A stretch of 64,000 nt of DNA from Prostheceraeus crozeri. Taxonomy: Eukaryota > Platyhelminthes > Polycladida > Euryleptidae. Under the pieces are notes generated by a model, which worked only from the letters and a program-made list of their open reading frames with translations, had not been told where the DNA came from and made no database searches. Location of the stretch: assembly GCA_907163375.1 (NCBI GenBank), contig CAJQUW010001664.1:124001-188000 (forward strand). The letters run 5' to 3'. This document shows, one piece after another, positions 53,959 to 63,881 of the stretch. Numbering within the stretch: position 1 is the stretch's first letter; the number at the start of each line of letters is the position of its first letter. The translations under genes and the position numbers were made by a program.

Positions 53959-56118
53959 CTAGCGTGCGTAATCCGCCAACCACTTCGGAGGATTCTTCGA
54001 ACGGACGCCCCGGCGGAGCGGCAAAGGTGTGTCAGTGTTTTGAGCTGTGGTGGATGGTGATGACATGTCAGAAAGAGGAACAGTAACGGTTGACTGTGAG
54101 GGACTAAGCTGAGACCTAGGCAGTACGGCTGGTTGAGAGTTGGATCCATTCGGTGACGGCAAGCTGGCTGAAGGCTGCAAAGGTTCAGGAGACCGAAAAT
54201 GACTTGGCTGTGGATCATTAGACTGTGACGATGACGCTGAAGGAGAAGCAGATGGTTGCGATGGTTCGGAGCTAGAGGCGTTGATGTTAACTTGATCGAT
54301 GTGGCGACGATGTAAAGTGGCATCTTCTAAATCAATGACTTCGAACATTCGGTTGCCAATACTCTTCAATAACAAGCCATGAGCTGGTCTGTTGTCGTTA
54401 CCGCGGTAGAAGGTGACATCAGCAGAGTCCAGATTTGCAGTAGTTCTGATATTTCGGCCATGTAGAAGACATGATGGTGTTTTACCCGTCGTTGCGTGGA
54501 CTGCATTGCGATATTGAATCAAGAATGTATCGACTGCTTCCCAGAGTTGTTCTAAAGTTGTAGGATGTTGAGCGTAAATTGCTGCTTTAAGAGTTCGTAC
54601 CAGGTTTTCTGCTAATCCGTTGGATTGCGGATGGCGAGGAGCAGTGAAGACTGAGCGACATCCTATACCCTGCAACCATGAACGAAAAGACTGAGCGGTG
54701 AACTGTGTACCATTATCGCTGACTAGCACTTGAGGAACTCCCTCCCTCGCGAAGAATCTTCTTAACGCCCACTTCGTAAAGTCTGCTGTAGCCGATGTAG
54801 TGAGGAAGACTTCAGGATACTTCGAATACGAGTCTTCGATTACAAATACGTAGTACTTGGAAAGGAAAGTACAATTGCGATCTATAGGTAATGGATTGAT
54901 GAGGAATGTTTCGACTGTAGCAGGCTCTTTTGAAGCATATCTGGATAAATAGTCGGCATAGGGTATTGATCTACCGGGACGATGGTGAATTGTATAATTG
55001 TACGCACTTAAGTCAATGGCCCAACGCTGAAGCATGGCGGAAGTAACTTTTCCGATGGACGCGGATGGACTGAAGATGTGTTGTAAGGCTTGATGGTCAG
55101 TATAAATGTGAAACTGACTTCCATATAAGAATTTGTGAAATCTTCTAACTGCCCATATAACCGCAAGGGCTTCTCGTTGCGTTTGTGAATAATTGCGTTC
55201 AGCTGTTGACAATCGACGAGAAATGCATAAGACAGGTTGCGACTCTTGTTCCAAGACAGCGCCAAGGGCTTCTTCAGAAGCATCGACGAATAAGTGGCAT
55301 GATAAGCCGAATTGAAAGCAACGAAGTACTTCGCCGTTTGCGATAGCGTGTAAAAGTTCATCGTACGCTGTATCAGTTTCGCAGGACCACTGAAGGACTG
55401 AAGCACTGGTGGCTAACATATCAAATAGAGGTTTGGCTTTCGACGAGAAGTTGCGAACAAATCTGGAGTAGTATTGGACTAGGCCGAGAAATGATTGAAG
55501 CTCCTTTTTCGAAGAAGGTTTGGGTGCATTCATAATACCCTTGATGCGATCAACATTAGGATGTATACCAGCGCCGTCAATACGGTAGCCAAGATACGGT
55601 AAACTGGAGACCGCGAAAACAGATTTCTGTTTGTTGATTTGAACGTTGGCTTGATCTAAGGCTTGTATTAATTTAAGCAAACACAGATCGTGCTCAGGAC
55701 GCGAAGCGGCGAAAACAATTATATCATCTTGATATGATCTGACACCGGGTAAGTCTTTAATGATATCATCAATGCACTTCTGAAATATTCCGGGTGAAGT
55801 TGTAAGTCCGAAAGGCAAGAAACGGTAGCGGTATAGACCCCATGAAGTGTGAATAGTTGTTAATTCTTTGGAGGCATCATCGAGTGGCACTTGTAGGAAG
55901 GCGTTAGTCAAATCCACCTTAGAAAATATTTTGGCTGCATTCAATCCTTGAAACATGTCTTCAACTTCGCGCGTGGTGTTGGCAGTTTGTTTAAGATAAG
56001 GATTTACGGTAACCCTGTAGTCTCCGCAGATGCGTGGACGACCGTCGCTTTTTAAAGGCGTAACGATAGGAGTGGCCCAGGAGCTAGAAGTGACAGGTTC
56101 GAGGACACCTTTTGGCAA
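53959..56118 (-). pseudogene. Gypsy pol region: RT, RNase H, integrase (fossil)
   Basis: Parts in order: RT with KVDLTNAFLQVPL, LPFGLTTSPGIFQ and YQDDIIVFA; RNase H with LFVDASEEALGAVLEQ and YTDHQALQHIF; integrase core with VSDNGTQFTAQSF and HPQSNGLAENLVRTLK; then a Ser/Pro/Gln-rich tail. RT order before integrase places it in Ty3/Gypsy. Broken or slightly short relative to the family. Confidence 0.85.
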
Positions 56119-56226
56119 TGAGTTCGTTGAGGTTTTGTTGTACCGCCGGACGAAGACCGAAAGGAACTGGACGAGCTTTCTTGAAGACGGGTGGACAGGA
56201 GACTTGCAGACTAACTGGCTCGATTT

Positions 56227-57618
56227 TCATACCGCCGGTATTAAATTACGACTACATTTGTGAATAAGGGCAGTGACAGCTGGAGCGAGAGGCTGATCGT
56301 TGGACATGTAGAAGGAAATATTTACTTGTAAGGCGCGTAGTCCATCGAGGCCAAGGACGTTGGGACCGCGATCGGTAATTATCAAATCCAAAGTTATTGG
56401 TTCCGGTTTGCTGTCATGATGAACTTGAACCGAAGTTTCACCTTTTACTGGAAGACTATGGCCGGAGACGCCACGAATTGATTTGCAAGTAGGCTTAATA
56501 ACAGGCTCGGAACACACACGTTGAAATTGGTCGAAGGGCATGAAGGAAATAGGGCTGCCAGTATCTATGATGAATTCTACGGATTTTCCTGAATTGAAGA
56601 TCAAATCATGATGAATGTGTTGGTCGTTGAAATCTTCTAGTACCAGTGATTGAAAATTTACTGTTTCAGACAGTGAGTCTACTGGAGGCATGGAGTCCGG
56701 ATCGGAAACTGTTACTGCGTTGACTGTGGGACGATTTTTGGAAGACGACTGGCTGCTGCGACATACGCGGGAAATGTGTCCGACCTTGTTGCACTTGTGG
56801 CAGACTGCCTTGAAGAATTTACATGTGTGTCTCTTGTGCCGACCACCACATGAATCACAGGAAGAATTGTAAGACCGTGAAGTTAAACCGTGCTGTCGCA
56901 TGTTGGTCATTGGTTTCCGAGGCTCAGGATGACTGTAGTGTGTCGAAGCTTGATGAGTAGAGTGGAATTTGCCTTGAATATTGCGTAACGGGGAACGTTG
57001 ACTGGTGCTATGGGCGAAGCGTTTGCGAGGAAGATTAGCGGAGCGGTGTGACGCGGTTGAAGCAGAAGCGATGTGTACCTGAGCGATTTGGCCGGTTAGA
57101 GCGGTGTTCACGTCGTCCCAAGTTTTGAGGAGTGCTTTAGCCTTGGAATACGTAAGAGCTGGCTCGCGAAGTAGACGTCTCTGAATCTCACCCTCATTGA
57201 CACCAGTGATGATACGATCCTTGAGCTGCGATTGAAGATCAGCACCAAAATTGCATTTTGCAGCTTGTTGTTGTAGTCGAAGTAGGAATTGCCTGAGTGT
57301 TTCATCTCCCCGACGCGAAAGATTGTGAAAGCGCGCACGCTCTGTAGCTTCGAAGTGGACAGGGCGCAGATGACTCATCAGTAGTTGCTTCAATTCGGAG
57401 ACTTTCTTGGTGCCTAGGTCATCAGGAAAGGCCAGGTCCTTGAGGAGGTCGTAGGCTTCTCCACCAATCATGGTCAGGTAAAACGCTGTTTCGTTCTTAG
57501 CGTCGATAGAGTCGTTGGTTTGGACGTAGTAGGAAAATCTTTCATGCCAGCTCAAAACTCCGGCTGGGTTATTAACGTCTATCTTCTCTATACACTTCTC
57601 CATAATACTTACCACCAA
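56227..57618 (-). pseudogene. Gypsy gag and protease region (fossil)
   Basis: Gag-type sequence with LSRRGDETLRQFLLRLQQQ, a basic region, CDSCGGRHKRHTC and CHKCNKVGHISRVC zinc knuckles, then an aspartic protease with FIIDTGSPISFMPF. The frame is long and looks open. Confidence 0.85.
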
Positions 57619-58028
57619 AATCTTAACCTAATCCCTACGAAGAAAAGTGAAATGGATAGAGGAAAAGACAAACAGTAAAAAAGAGAAGCAGCAGGAACTT
57701 AGTATGTGTATTTGGCAAGTAATAAGAACCGACGGCTCTCAAGCGAGCTGTGCGTCAGATTTGGACTTAGGAAGAAACTGACGGTCCTCAGGCGGACTGC
57801 GCGTCAGTGAGAATGTATCGAAGTGGATGAATGTAATTATCTTTGAATTTATACCGGTCCAAGGTATATTACGAGAAAAATCACGTCTCGTACACTCCCA
57901 ATGAGTGAAATACTCGTAAAAACGAGGCACAGTTTCCCACAGATCCGTCTGACCCCTCTGGTCAAACAATTACTCGTAAAGACGAGACACAAATAACAAG
58001 CAAAGTGGCTGCTGAAAGCGACGCCAAT

Positions 58029-58315
58029 TGCTACCGCCCACTCTAAATATAACAAAGTCAAAACTCGAAAAACTATCATAGGTGGTAACTTTATTGACTG
58101 CGATCAGCAGTTTATATACGTAGCGTAAACAAAGGTGATAGTTACTCAGAATTGATGTGGATAAACAAAATACAAAAAATACAAACTGTAGAAAGTAAAA
58201 GTCATAGGTACCAAGAGAAAAGTCAAAGGGATTATTTACACAGGAAAGCAGGGATCCACCAAGGGCGCGCGATTCAAACCCGAATCACGTTTCGGCAGAT
58301 CGATCAGCTGTTGCA
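58029..58315 (-). repeat. Gypsy 5' LTR
   Basis: 287 bases, matching the 3' LTR at all but one position by eye. Confidence 0.9.
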
Positions 58316-58396
58316 CTAATATACCTGTATATTTGTAATTTATCTGTATATTTGTAATAATAAAAAGGCAAAGTTCATTTATTAAAAAAATAAATT

Positions 58397-58547
58397 ATGG
58401 AAAATGACACAAACCTGTATTGTAATTTATGCAATAAATATTTTAAAACAAATAGAGGATATCTTGCACATGTAAAAAGTAAAGCACATAAAGAAAACAT
58501 AGAAAAATATGATGAAACTAATATATTAGAAGAAAGGGAATATAACA

Positions 58548-58552
<5 letters not shown>
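58397..58552 (+). pseudogene. C2H2 finger frame cut by PLE array (fossil neighbour)
   Basis: MENDTNLYCNLCNKYFKTNR start with one C2H2-type finger (C..C...H....H). The frame runs into the TA tract at 58553 where PLE-4 begins. Coding-like sequence (DAFFDIEIKNVFDDYLYSEY) appears again at 63890-63960 after the PLE array, so the PLEs probably landed in this gene or its flank. Likely part of the virus-like element; treated as a fossil. Confidence 0.4.

Positions 58553-58592
<40 letters not shown>
58553..58592. repeat. (TA)n tract abutting PLE-4
   Basis: Pure TA repeat directly before PLE-4. Confidence 0.9.
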
Positions 58593-58595
<3 letters not shown>

Positions 58596-60744
58596 AAATT
58601 TCAGACAAAAATTACAGATCAACCTGAAAGTCATTTTTTATACTAAAGGGTGTCGCTACTTTTAATCTATCATCAGTTCCTCTAGATGAGAATTGTCGGA
58701 AACTTTTAAGTAGAGGGTGTAAGTTTACTCCATATCCAAGACAAAATATAGAGGAATTAAAAATAGACGTAAGTAATTTCTGTCGTAAGTTACGCATAAC
58801 TGATTATTTTAATGATGAAATGCTGAACGATAACTCTCTTAATTTTAAGTATGATAGAAGTAATTTTGATCCTCCAAAGGGAATAAATAGTGATCTAGAT
58901 GTATTAATTGAAATAGTTGAAAAAAATTCCGAAGCCTTAAAAATTCCGTGAAGGAAAAACAACATTACTATTGCTGAAAACAAAAGTCTGGAATTCCTTA
59001 GAAATAACATATCTTTATGTATTACTAAAGCTGACAAAGGTGGTGCTTTTGTTATTCTCGATACATCTTTCTATAATAAGTGCATTCAGGAAGAGCATTT
59101 AAATGATTCGAAAACTTATGTACAAATCGAAAAATATAATCCATATTCCACCTTGAACAAAATAAAGAACCTTCTAACAATACATAAATATTGTCTTACC
59201 ATAAAAGAGCAAAACTATATCATAAAATTTCACCCAAGAACTTCGTATTTATATGGTTTGCCTAAACTTCATAAACATAATGACTTTTTTGAAAAATGCA
59301 AACCGGATAATCCTGGATATGTACAGGTAAATCCCCCCATCAACCTGAAGTTTCGACCTATTATCAGCAACATTAATTCTGCTACTAGTAGGCTAAGCGA
59401 GCTGATTGATGAGGTCTTGAAGCCCCTTTTCCAAAAGCTTCCCAGCTACTGTAGGGACACCCATCATTTTATAAATAACTTACCCAAAGATAGACCCAAT
59501 GACATGTTCGCAACTTTTGACGTGATCTTACTGTACACTAGCATACCTCACACATTAGGTATGGAAGCAATTACATTTTGGATTGATAACCAAAGAGAAT
59601 ATATACCAGTTAGATTTACTACTGTATTCATAATAGAAGCTGTAGAATTAATTTTGAAGAATAATTATTTCACATTTAACGACAGGACCTTTTTACAAAT
59701 CTCAGGTACTGCCATGGGCACCAAGATGGCCCCTTCTTATGCGTCTTTGACTATGGGATATATTGAATCAATTTTATATAATTCGTTGACTACTGTTTGG
59801 AATAATTCTTTGATAGACGTTTTTAAATCATCTTGGATAAGATATTTAGATGATTGCTTTGTCTTATGGAATGACGACTACGGTAACATTGAAGATTTTC
59901 ATAATTTATTAAATAATATTCACCCTGCGATAAAATTCACTAAAGAAATTGGAAAGAAATATATCAATTTCTTAGATGTCACTATCTATAAAAACCAGGG
60001 AAAGATTGAGACGGATATATTCCGAAAACTAACTGACAGCTTGAATTATGAACCGTATCATTCGAGTCATCCAAGACATACTCTGAATAATATACCATAC
60101 ACTTTAGCCAAAAGAATCACTACGATCGTATCGAATGAAGACAGGAAATCTCACAGATTGCTCAAGTTAAAAAACAGATTGATCAAGTTAAATTATCCTC
60201 ATACTTTGATAAATGACGCAATTGTTAAAGCTAAATCTACTAATAACATAAATACTGAAAATGATGGTAACAAGAATGATCAAACGATTTTACATTTTGT
60301 TACTACTTATAACCCAGACAACCCTGCCGTATATAATCAAATAATAAGTCCTATTACTGGCAGTCTTAATTTGTTAAATAAATTCAAACATAGAAAAATT
60401 ATTAGGTCTTTTCGTCAGAGTAAATCTTTGCTGCATATATTAAAGAATAAACAAAACAATCAAATTAAGGGTATAAGTCGGTGCGATGACAAAAAATGCA
60501 AATGCTGTGATCACTTGATTACTGGTGAACATATAAAATTTAAAGTCAATGGCACCTATATTGACTTCGAAATTCGGCATTATTTCAACTGTAATTCTAG
60601 TAATATCATCTATATTCTGAAATGTAAAGGTTGTGATGATTTCTATATTGGGCAGACTGGTGATATCTTTCGGAACCGTCTGACCTTCCATCGTCAACAC
60701 ATAAATAACTCAAATCTATCTATGTTGTATGTTAGCAAGCATAT
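58593..60744 (+). mobile_element. PLE-4: Penelope-like element, truncated at both ends
   Basis: Plus-strand relative of PLE-3 ORF2. It begins right after the TA tract, within or near the upstream part of ORF2, and stops within the GIY-YIG domain at about 60744, where PLE-5 begins. No ORF1 is present. Confidence 0.85.
58659..60744 (+). pseudogene. PLE-4 reverse transcriptase/GIY-YIG, one stop
   Basis: Aligns by eye with PLE-3 ORF2 throughout, including the part upstream of its first AUG (FNLSSVPLDENCRKLLS). Seen: TKADKGGAFVILD, YGLPKLHKH, ATFDVILLYTSIP, GTAMGTKMAPSYA, RYLDDCF, INFLDVTIY, CDDKKCKCC, then KGCDDFYIGQTGDIFRNRL. The only break inside is TGA at 58949-58951; the C terminus is replaced by PLE-5 sequence near 60744, giving a chimeric end at 60844. 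Confidence 0.85.
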
Positions 60745-60750
60745 CAGAGA

Positions 60751-63168
60751 GTGGAAGGAGGATACCTGTTCTGGAATCTGCGAAGAACAAGTGGTGAACA
60801 TCGAAGCTTGGCTGAATACGTCCTCACCAACACAAGAACAGTGATGGAGAAAGAAGGAAGGATGCTGTATGCGAGACACAGCAAAAAGTGGCAGCGGCTC
60901 TGTGGACTTGACTATCCGCTTCCTTGTGACTTGTATGTCAATAGACGAGTGATGCAACCTTGTTTTCCCGACAAACTCAACATAAACACTACTAGTATTA
61001 TTAAACAATCATCTACAGACACCAAGTTTGCGAACGAGACCTACCTGGAGGTTCCCGATGCCGTCGGGGATTTATTAAATAAAGGACCGAAGTACAGATT
61101 ACCAAATAACATAGATAAGACGTTTTGGGAAAAAATTTCTTTAAATTTTGAAACCCTAAAATATAATATGCGCTGGAACAGCAAGTTTGAAACTGACTCG
61201 AACAGCCGACCTAAAGTACTGAATGTACCGTTTGATAAGAATACCTGTCGCCTGCCACCTAAAATGGATGAGGCTATAGAAAACAAATTAATTCGTTTCG
61301 GTGACGACTTGAAAGAAATTTTAGATTGCGAGACATCAAAACTTCGTAAAAGTAAAGAATTTATAGAAGTAAATAAAGCTTGTAAAATGACGAAGGAATT
61401 TTTAAGCAAAAATAATTTACAATGTGTGCGGTCTGACAAAACTAACAGATTCGTAGTTTGTAATTCGGAGGATTTAACTAAAAAGAATGAGATTATTCTT
61501 CAAGATAACACAACTTATCAAGTAATGAATAAAAGCAAAGCTCAAGCAATAGAAAACCAAGCAAACAAATTAATTAAGAGTATTATTACAAATAGTTCCT
61601 TGCACGATCAAAGTGATAAATTAATAAGCACTGGGACAAACCCAGCAAAATTCTTCTCTTTCATAAAAGACCACAAGGATAAGACTGATGAAGGATTTCC
61701 GGTTCGACCGATTGCCTCAGTAAGGAATACGCCCATAGAAAAAATTGACTGGGTAGTTTCTCGAATACTGTCACAGACATTACCTTTAGTTCCTGCCAAT
61801 TTAGTAAAAACTGAAGAGTTAATTAATATGTTAAACAATTTGCATACTTGTAATTTAGATAACAAAGTTTTTATTTCATTGGACGTACAAAGTTTGTATC
61901 CTAGTATTCCGTTAGAAACCGGTATTGAGTATAATATGAAACATCTAAGAAAGCACTGGGATAGGATTGACAGTTTTGGCATAAGTGTAGAAAACATTGA
62001 AAAATTAATGACGTTTATTTGCTATAACTATGAGATTGAGTACAACGGCAAGACTTATAAACAAATTAAAGGTGTACCAATGGGCTGCCACTTTGCGCCA
62101 CCGTTCGCAATTATATTTCTCCATACTATCGAATCGAAGGCGTTGGGGATGTTGGGTTTTGACCCCACAATATATAAGCGGTATATTGACGATATAATAC
62201 TTGGTCCTTTAGATTACGACGAAAATAAATTTAACCAAATATTGAACGTCTTTAATTCAATAAATCCCAATATCAAGTTTACTCTTGAAGCACCTAAACC
62301 TAGTGAATGGCTGAATTTTTTAGATATCAGGATAAAGATAGATAATGAAATTAAATACTCTTGGTATCATAAAGAATGCCACTCCAACATAGCTTTGAGA
62401 AAAGATTCTTTTCTTCCGAGACACATTAAATCAAATTATATAAAGAGTAGTGCACATACTATATCTCAACGATCAAATGATCCAGAAATTAGGAAGGAGA
62501 ACTTAGCAGAGTTTGACCGAATTCTAGAACAAAATCAATACACCGAAAAGGAGCGCGAAATAAGTACTAAAACAAAAAAATCAAATAAAAGAAATAGCAT
62601 AAGTAAAGAAAATAATTTTCAATTTAAAGTGCCCTACGTTAATGACCGGTGTAATCGCAAAATAAACAAACTTATTAAAAAATATGATTTACCGGTATGT
62701 TTGATTAATGAGTATGGTTATCAATCGGCCAACTACCTTAATAATAATAATAAGAAAGAAAAAACATGCTCTTGTAATATTTGCAGTGATTTTAAGAACA
62801 ATAAGTACTCGTGCCGAGACAGATACGTCGTATATCAATACACGTGTGTTCAATGCGGAGAATTTTATATAGGAAAAACTGCCCGCATGCTAAAAACTAG
62901 GCACCAAGAGCATAGGAAGGCGATTGATAATAAAAGTAATAGTAGTGCTCTTTATAACCACTTGCAAGATAAGCATGGAGGGATAGGCGGCATCGGTAAT
63001 TTTCAGGTCGGTCTTATTCGCAAACTGCACAACACTCGAGACACAACAATAGCAGAGGCCAAAGCAATAACACAGCTTAAACCACAGATCAACAGGAAAC
63101 ACGAACTTCCAGACTACAATCTCTCTTCACAATTCGATAATCATGCAAACCGCCAACACACTTCTTAA
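60751..63168 (+). CDS. PLE-5 reverse transcriptase with GIY-YIG endonuclease
   Basis: 805 codons. Seen: CVRSDKTNRFVVCN near residue 225 (DKT, as in PLE-2); FFSFIKDHKDK near 295; FPVRPIASVRNTP; VFISLDVQSLYPSIPLE near 372 with the first catalytic Asp; IKGVPMGCHFAPPFA near 438; YKRYIDDIILG near 475 with the catalytic pair; EWLNFLDIRIKI; a CSCNICSDFKNN.YSC cluster near 672; YTCVQCGEFYIGKTARMLKT near 697 as GIY-YIG; and AEAKAITQLKPQINR at the end. No stop or frameshift. The first Met may lie in PLE-4 sequence; MEKEGRMLYARHSKKW at residue 32 is an alternative start. Base composition is AT-rich like PLE-4. Confidence 0.9.
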   Translation: MEGGYLFWNLRRTSGEHRSLAEYVLTNTRTVMEKEGRMLYARHSKKWQRLCGLDYPLPCDLYVNRRVMQPCFPDKLNINTTSIIKQSSTDTKFANETYLEVPDAVGDLLNKGPKYRLPNNIDKTFWEKISLNFETLKYNMRWNSKFETDSNSRPKVLNVPFDKNTCRLPPKMDEAIENKLIRFGDDLKEILDCETSKLRKSKEFIEVNKACKMTKEFLSKNNLQCVRSDKTNRFVVCNSEDLTKKNEIILQDNTTYQVMNKSKAQAIENQANKLIKSIITNSSLHDQSDKLISTGTNPAKFFSFIKDHKDKTDEGFPVRPIASVRNTPIEKIDWVVSRILSQTLPLVPANLVKTEELINMLNNLHTCNLDNKVFISLDVQSLYPSIPLETGIEYNMKHLRKHWDRIDSFGISVENIEKLMTFICYNYEIEYNGKTYKQIKGVPMGCHFAPPFAIIFLHTIESKALGMLGFDPTIYKRYIDDIILGPLDYDENKFNQILNVFNSINPNIKFTLEAPKPSEWLNFLDIRIKIDNEIKYSWYHKECHSNIALRKDSFLPRHIKSNYIKSSAHTISQRSNDPEIRKENLAEFDRILEQNQYTEKEREISTKTKKSNKRNSISKENNFQFKVPYVNDRCNRKINKLIKKYDLPVCLINEYGYQSANYLNNNNKKEKTCSCNICSDFKNNKYSCRDRYVVYQYTCVQCGEFYIGKTARMLKTRHQEHRKAIDNKSNSSALYNHLQDKHGGIGGIGNFQVGLIRKLHNTRDTTIAEAKAITQLKPQINRKHELPDYNLSSQFDNHANRQHTS

Positions 63169-63499
63169 CAGAACTCATATCTTCACATAAATACTTCACA
63201 CAGTTGCATCCCGTCTGTTACCATCGACCGTTTCGAAGGCGCTGGACGCCGAAGGCCCGTCTGACCTGTTTAACTTTGTACTTAACTTTCAAGAAAGCAT
63301 CGACCTAAACTTGGGGAGTTTTCTCTAACACACTCTCATTTATCAGAGAGTGTTGCCGCAATCAAGAAATCAAGTTTGAAGCTGCGCCTATATTTCAGTT
63401 GTCAGACAGAGATCATAGAGTAGAAAGGGAGGCAAAAAAGAGAGATATTTCATATTGAAATTCAAGCCTCCCTTAAACTGCCTATGAGCTCATTTTTTA

Positions 63500-63555
63500 T
63501 TTGCGTCTGAAGAAGTGGTGACCAAGCAATAAACCACTGAAACCGGTAACGCAAA
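63500..63555 (+). ncRNA. Hammerhead ribozyme, PLE-5 3' end
   Basis: Type I fold with every conserved base. Stem I is seven perfect pairs, TTTGCGT (63500-63506) with ACGCAAA (63549-63555). The core CUGAAGA is at 63507-63513 (the variable position is A). Stem II is six pairs, AGUGGU (63514-63519) with ACCACU (63533-63538), with a 13-base loop. GAA follows at 63539-63541, then A-CCGG-U as a minimal stem III, then A at 63548 as the cleavage-site base. Very short stem III is known for retroelement hammerheads, which may act as dimers. PLE hammerheads are established; activity of this one is inference. Confidence 0.8.
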
Positions 63556-63623
63556 GACGTGTTTTTAGTTTCATCGCCTTATTTTTATCTTTATATTCAA
63601 ACGTCTCCATTTATTTATTTTCC

Positions 63624-63630
<7 letters not shown>

Positions 63631-63660
<30 letters not shown>
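63631..63660. repeat. (TA)n tract between PLE-5 and PLE-6
   Basis: Pure TA repeat that ends PLE-5 and begins the palindromic fragment. Confidence 0.9.
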
Positions 63661-63662
<2 letters not shown>

Positions 63663-63841
63663 CAAAGTTAGGAGGAAAACCTCAGAACTCGGTACTCAGA
63701 GTTTCATGTTAACACAATCATCATGTTAACATGTTAACATGAAACTCTGAGTACCGAGTTCTGAGTTTTTCCTCCTAACTTTGGGTATACGTTGCTCCTT
63801 TCACAGTTGAGCACTTTGACGGAAATTGATTCAATTCCTCG

Positions 63842-63845
<4 letters not shown>
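63661..63845. mobile_element. PLE-6: palindromic pair of PLE-2-type 3' ends
   Basis: Arms near 63661-63708 and 63739-63787 are inverse copies almost without mismatch (CCCAAAGTTAGGAGG start, CTCAGAGTTTCATG end). The GAAACTCTGAGTACCG segment and the following GTTGAGCACTTTGAC match the 3' end of PLE-2 (9148-9164 and, inverted, 6561-6590). Only the very end of the element is present, in both orientations. A TA tract follows. Confidence 0.75.

Positions 63846-63881
<36 letters not shown>

Larger units (their letters stand above)
53650..58315 (-). mobile_element. Ty3/Gypsy LTR retrotransposon, young (fossil)
   Basis: LTR element of 4666 bases on the minus strand with 287-base LTRs at 53650-53936 and 58029-58315 and a 5-base target duplication CTAAT (53645-53649 and 58316-58320). 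LTR ends are TG...CA. The two LTRs appear to differ at one base, so the insertion is recent. Parts: gag with CCHC knuckle and an aspartic protease, then RT, RNase H and integrase. A purine-rich tract (ACAGGGAGGAA) sits beside the 3' LTR near 53940-53949, and a TGGCGTCGC primer-site candidate lies beside the 5' LTR near 58017-58026. It looks nearly whole, with about one or two breaks. Confidence 0.9.
60745..63630 (+). mobile_element. PLE-5: Penelope-like element with hammerhead
   Basis: A distinct PLE family inserted head-to-tail into PLE-4. It holds an open 805-codon frame, a 3' untranslated region with a hammerhead fold at 63500-63555, and ends at a (TA)n tract at 63631-63660. The 5' boundary is set by loss of similarity to PLE-3. 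It looks intact except possibly at its 5' end. Confidence 0.85.
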
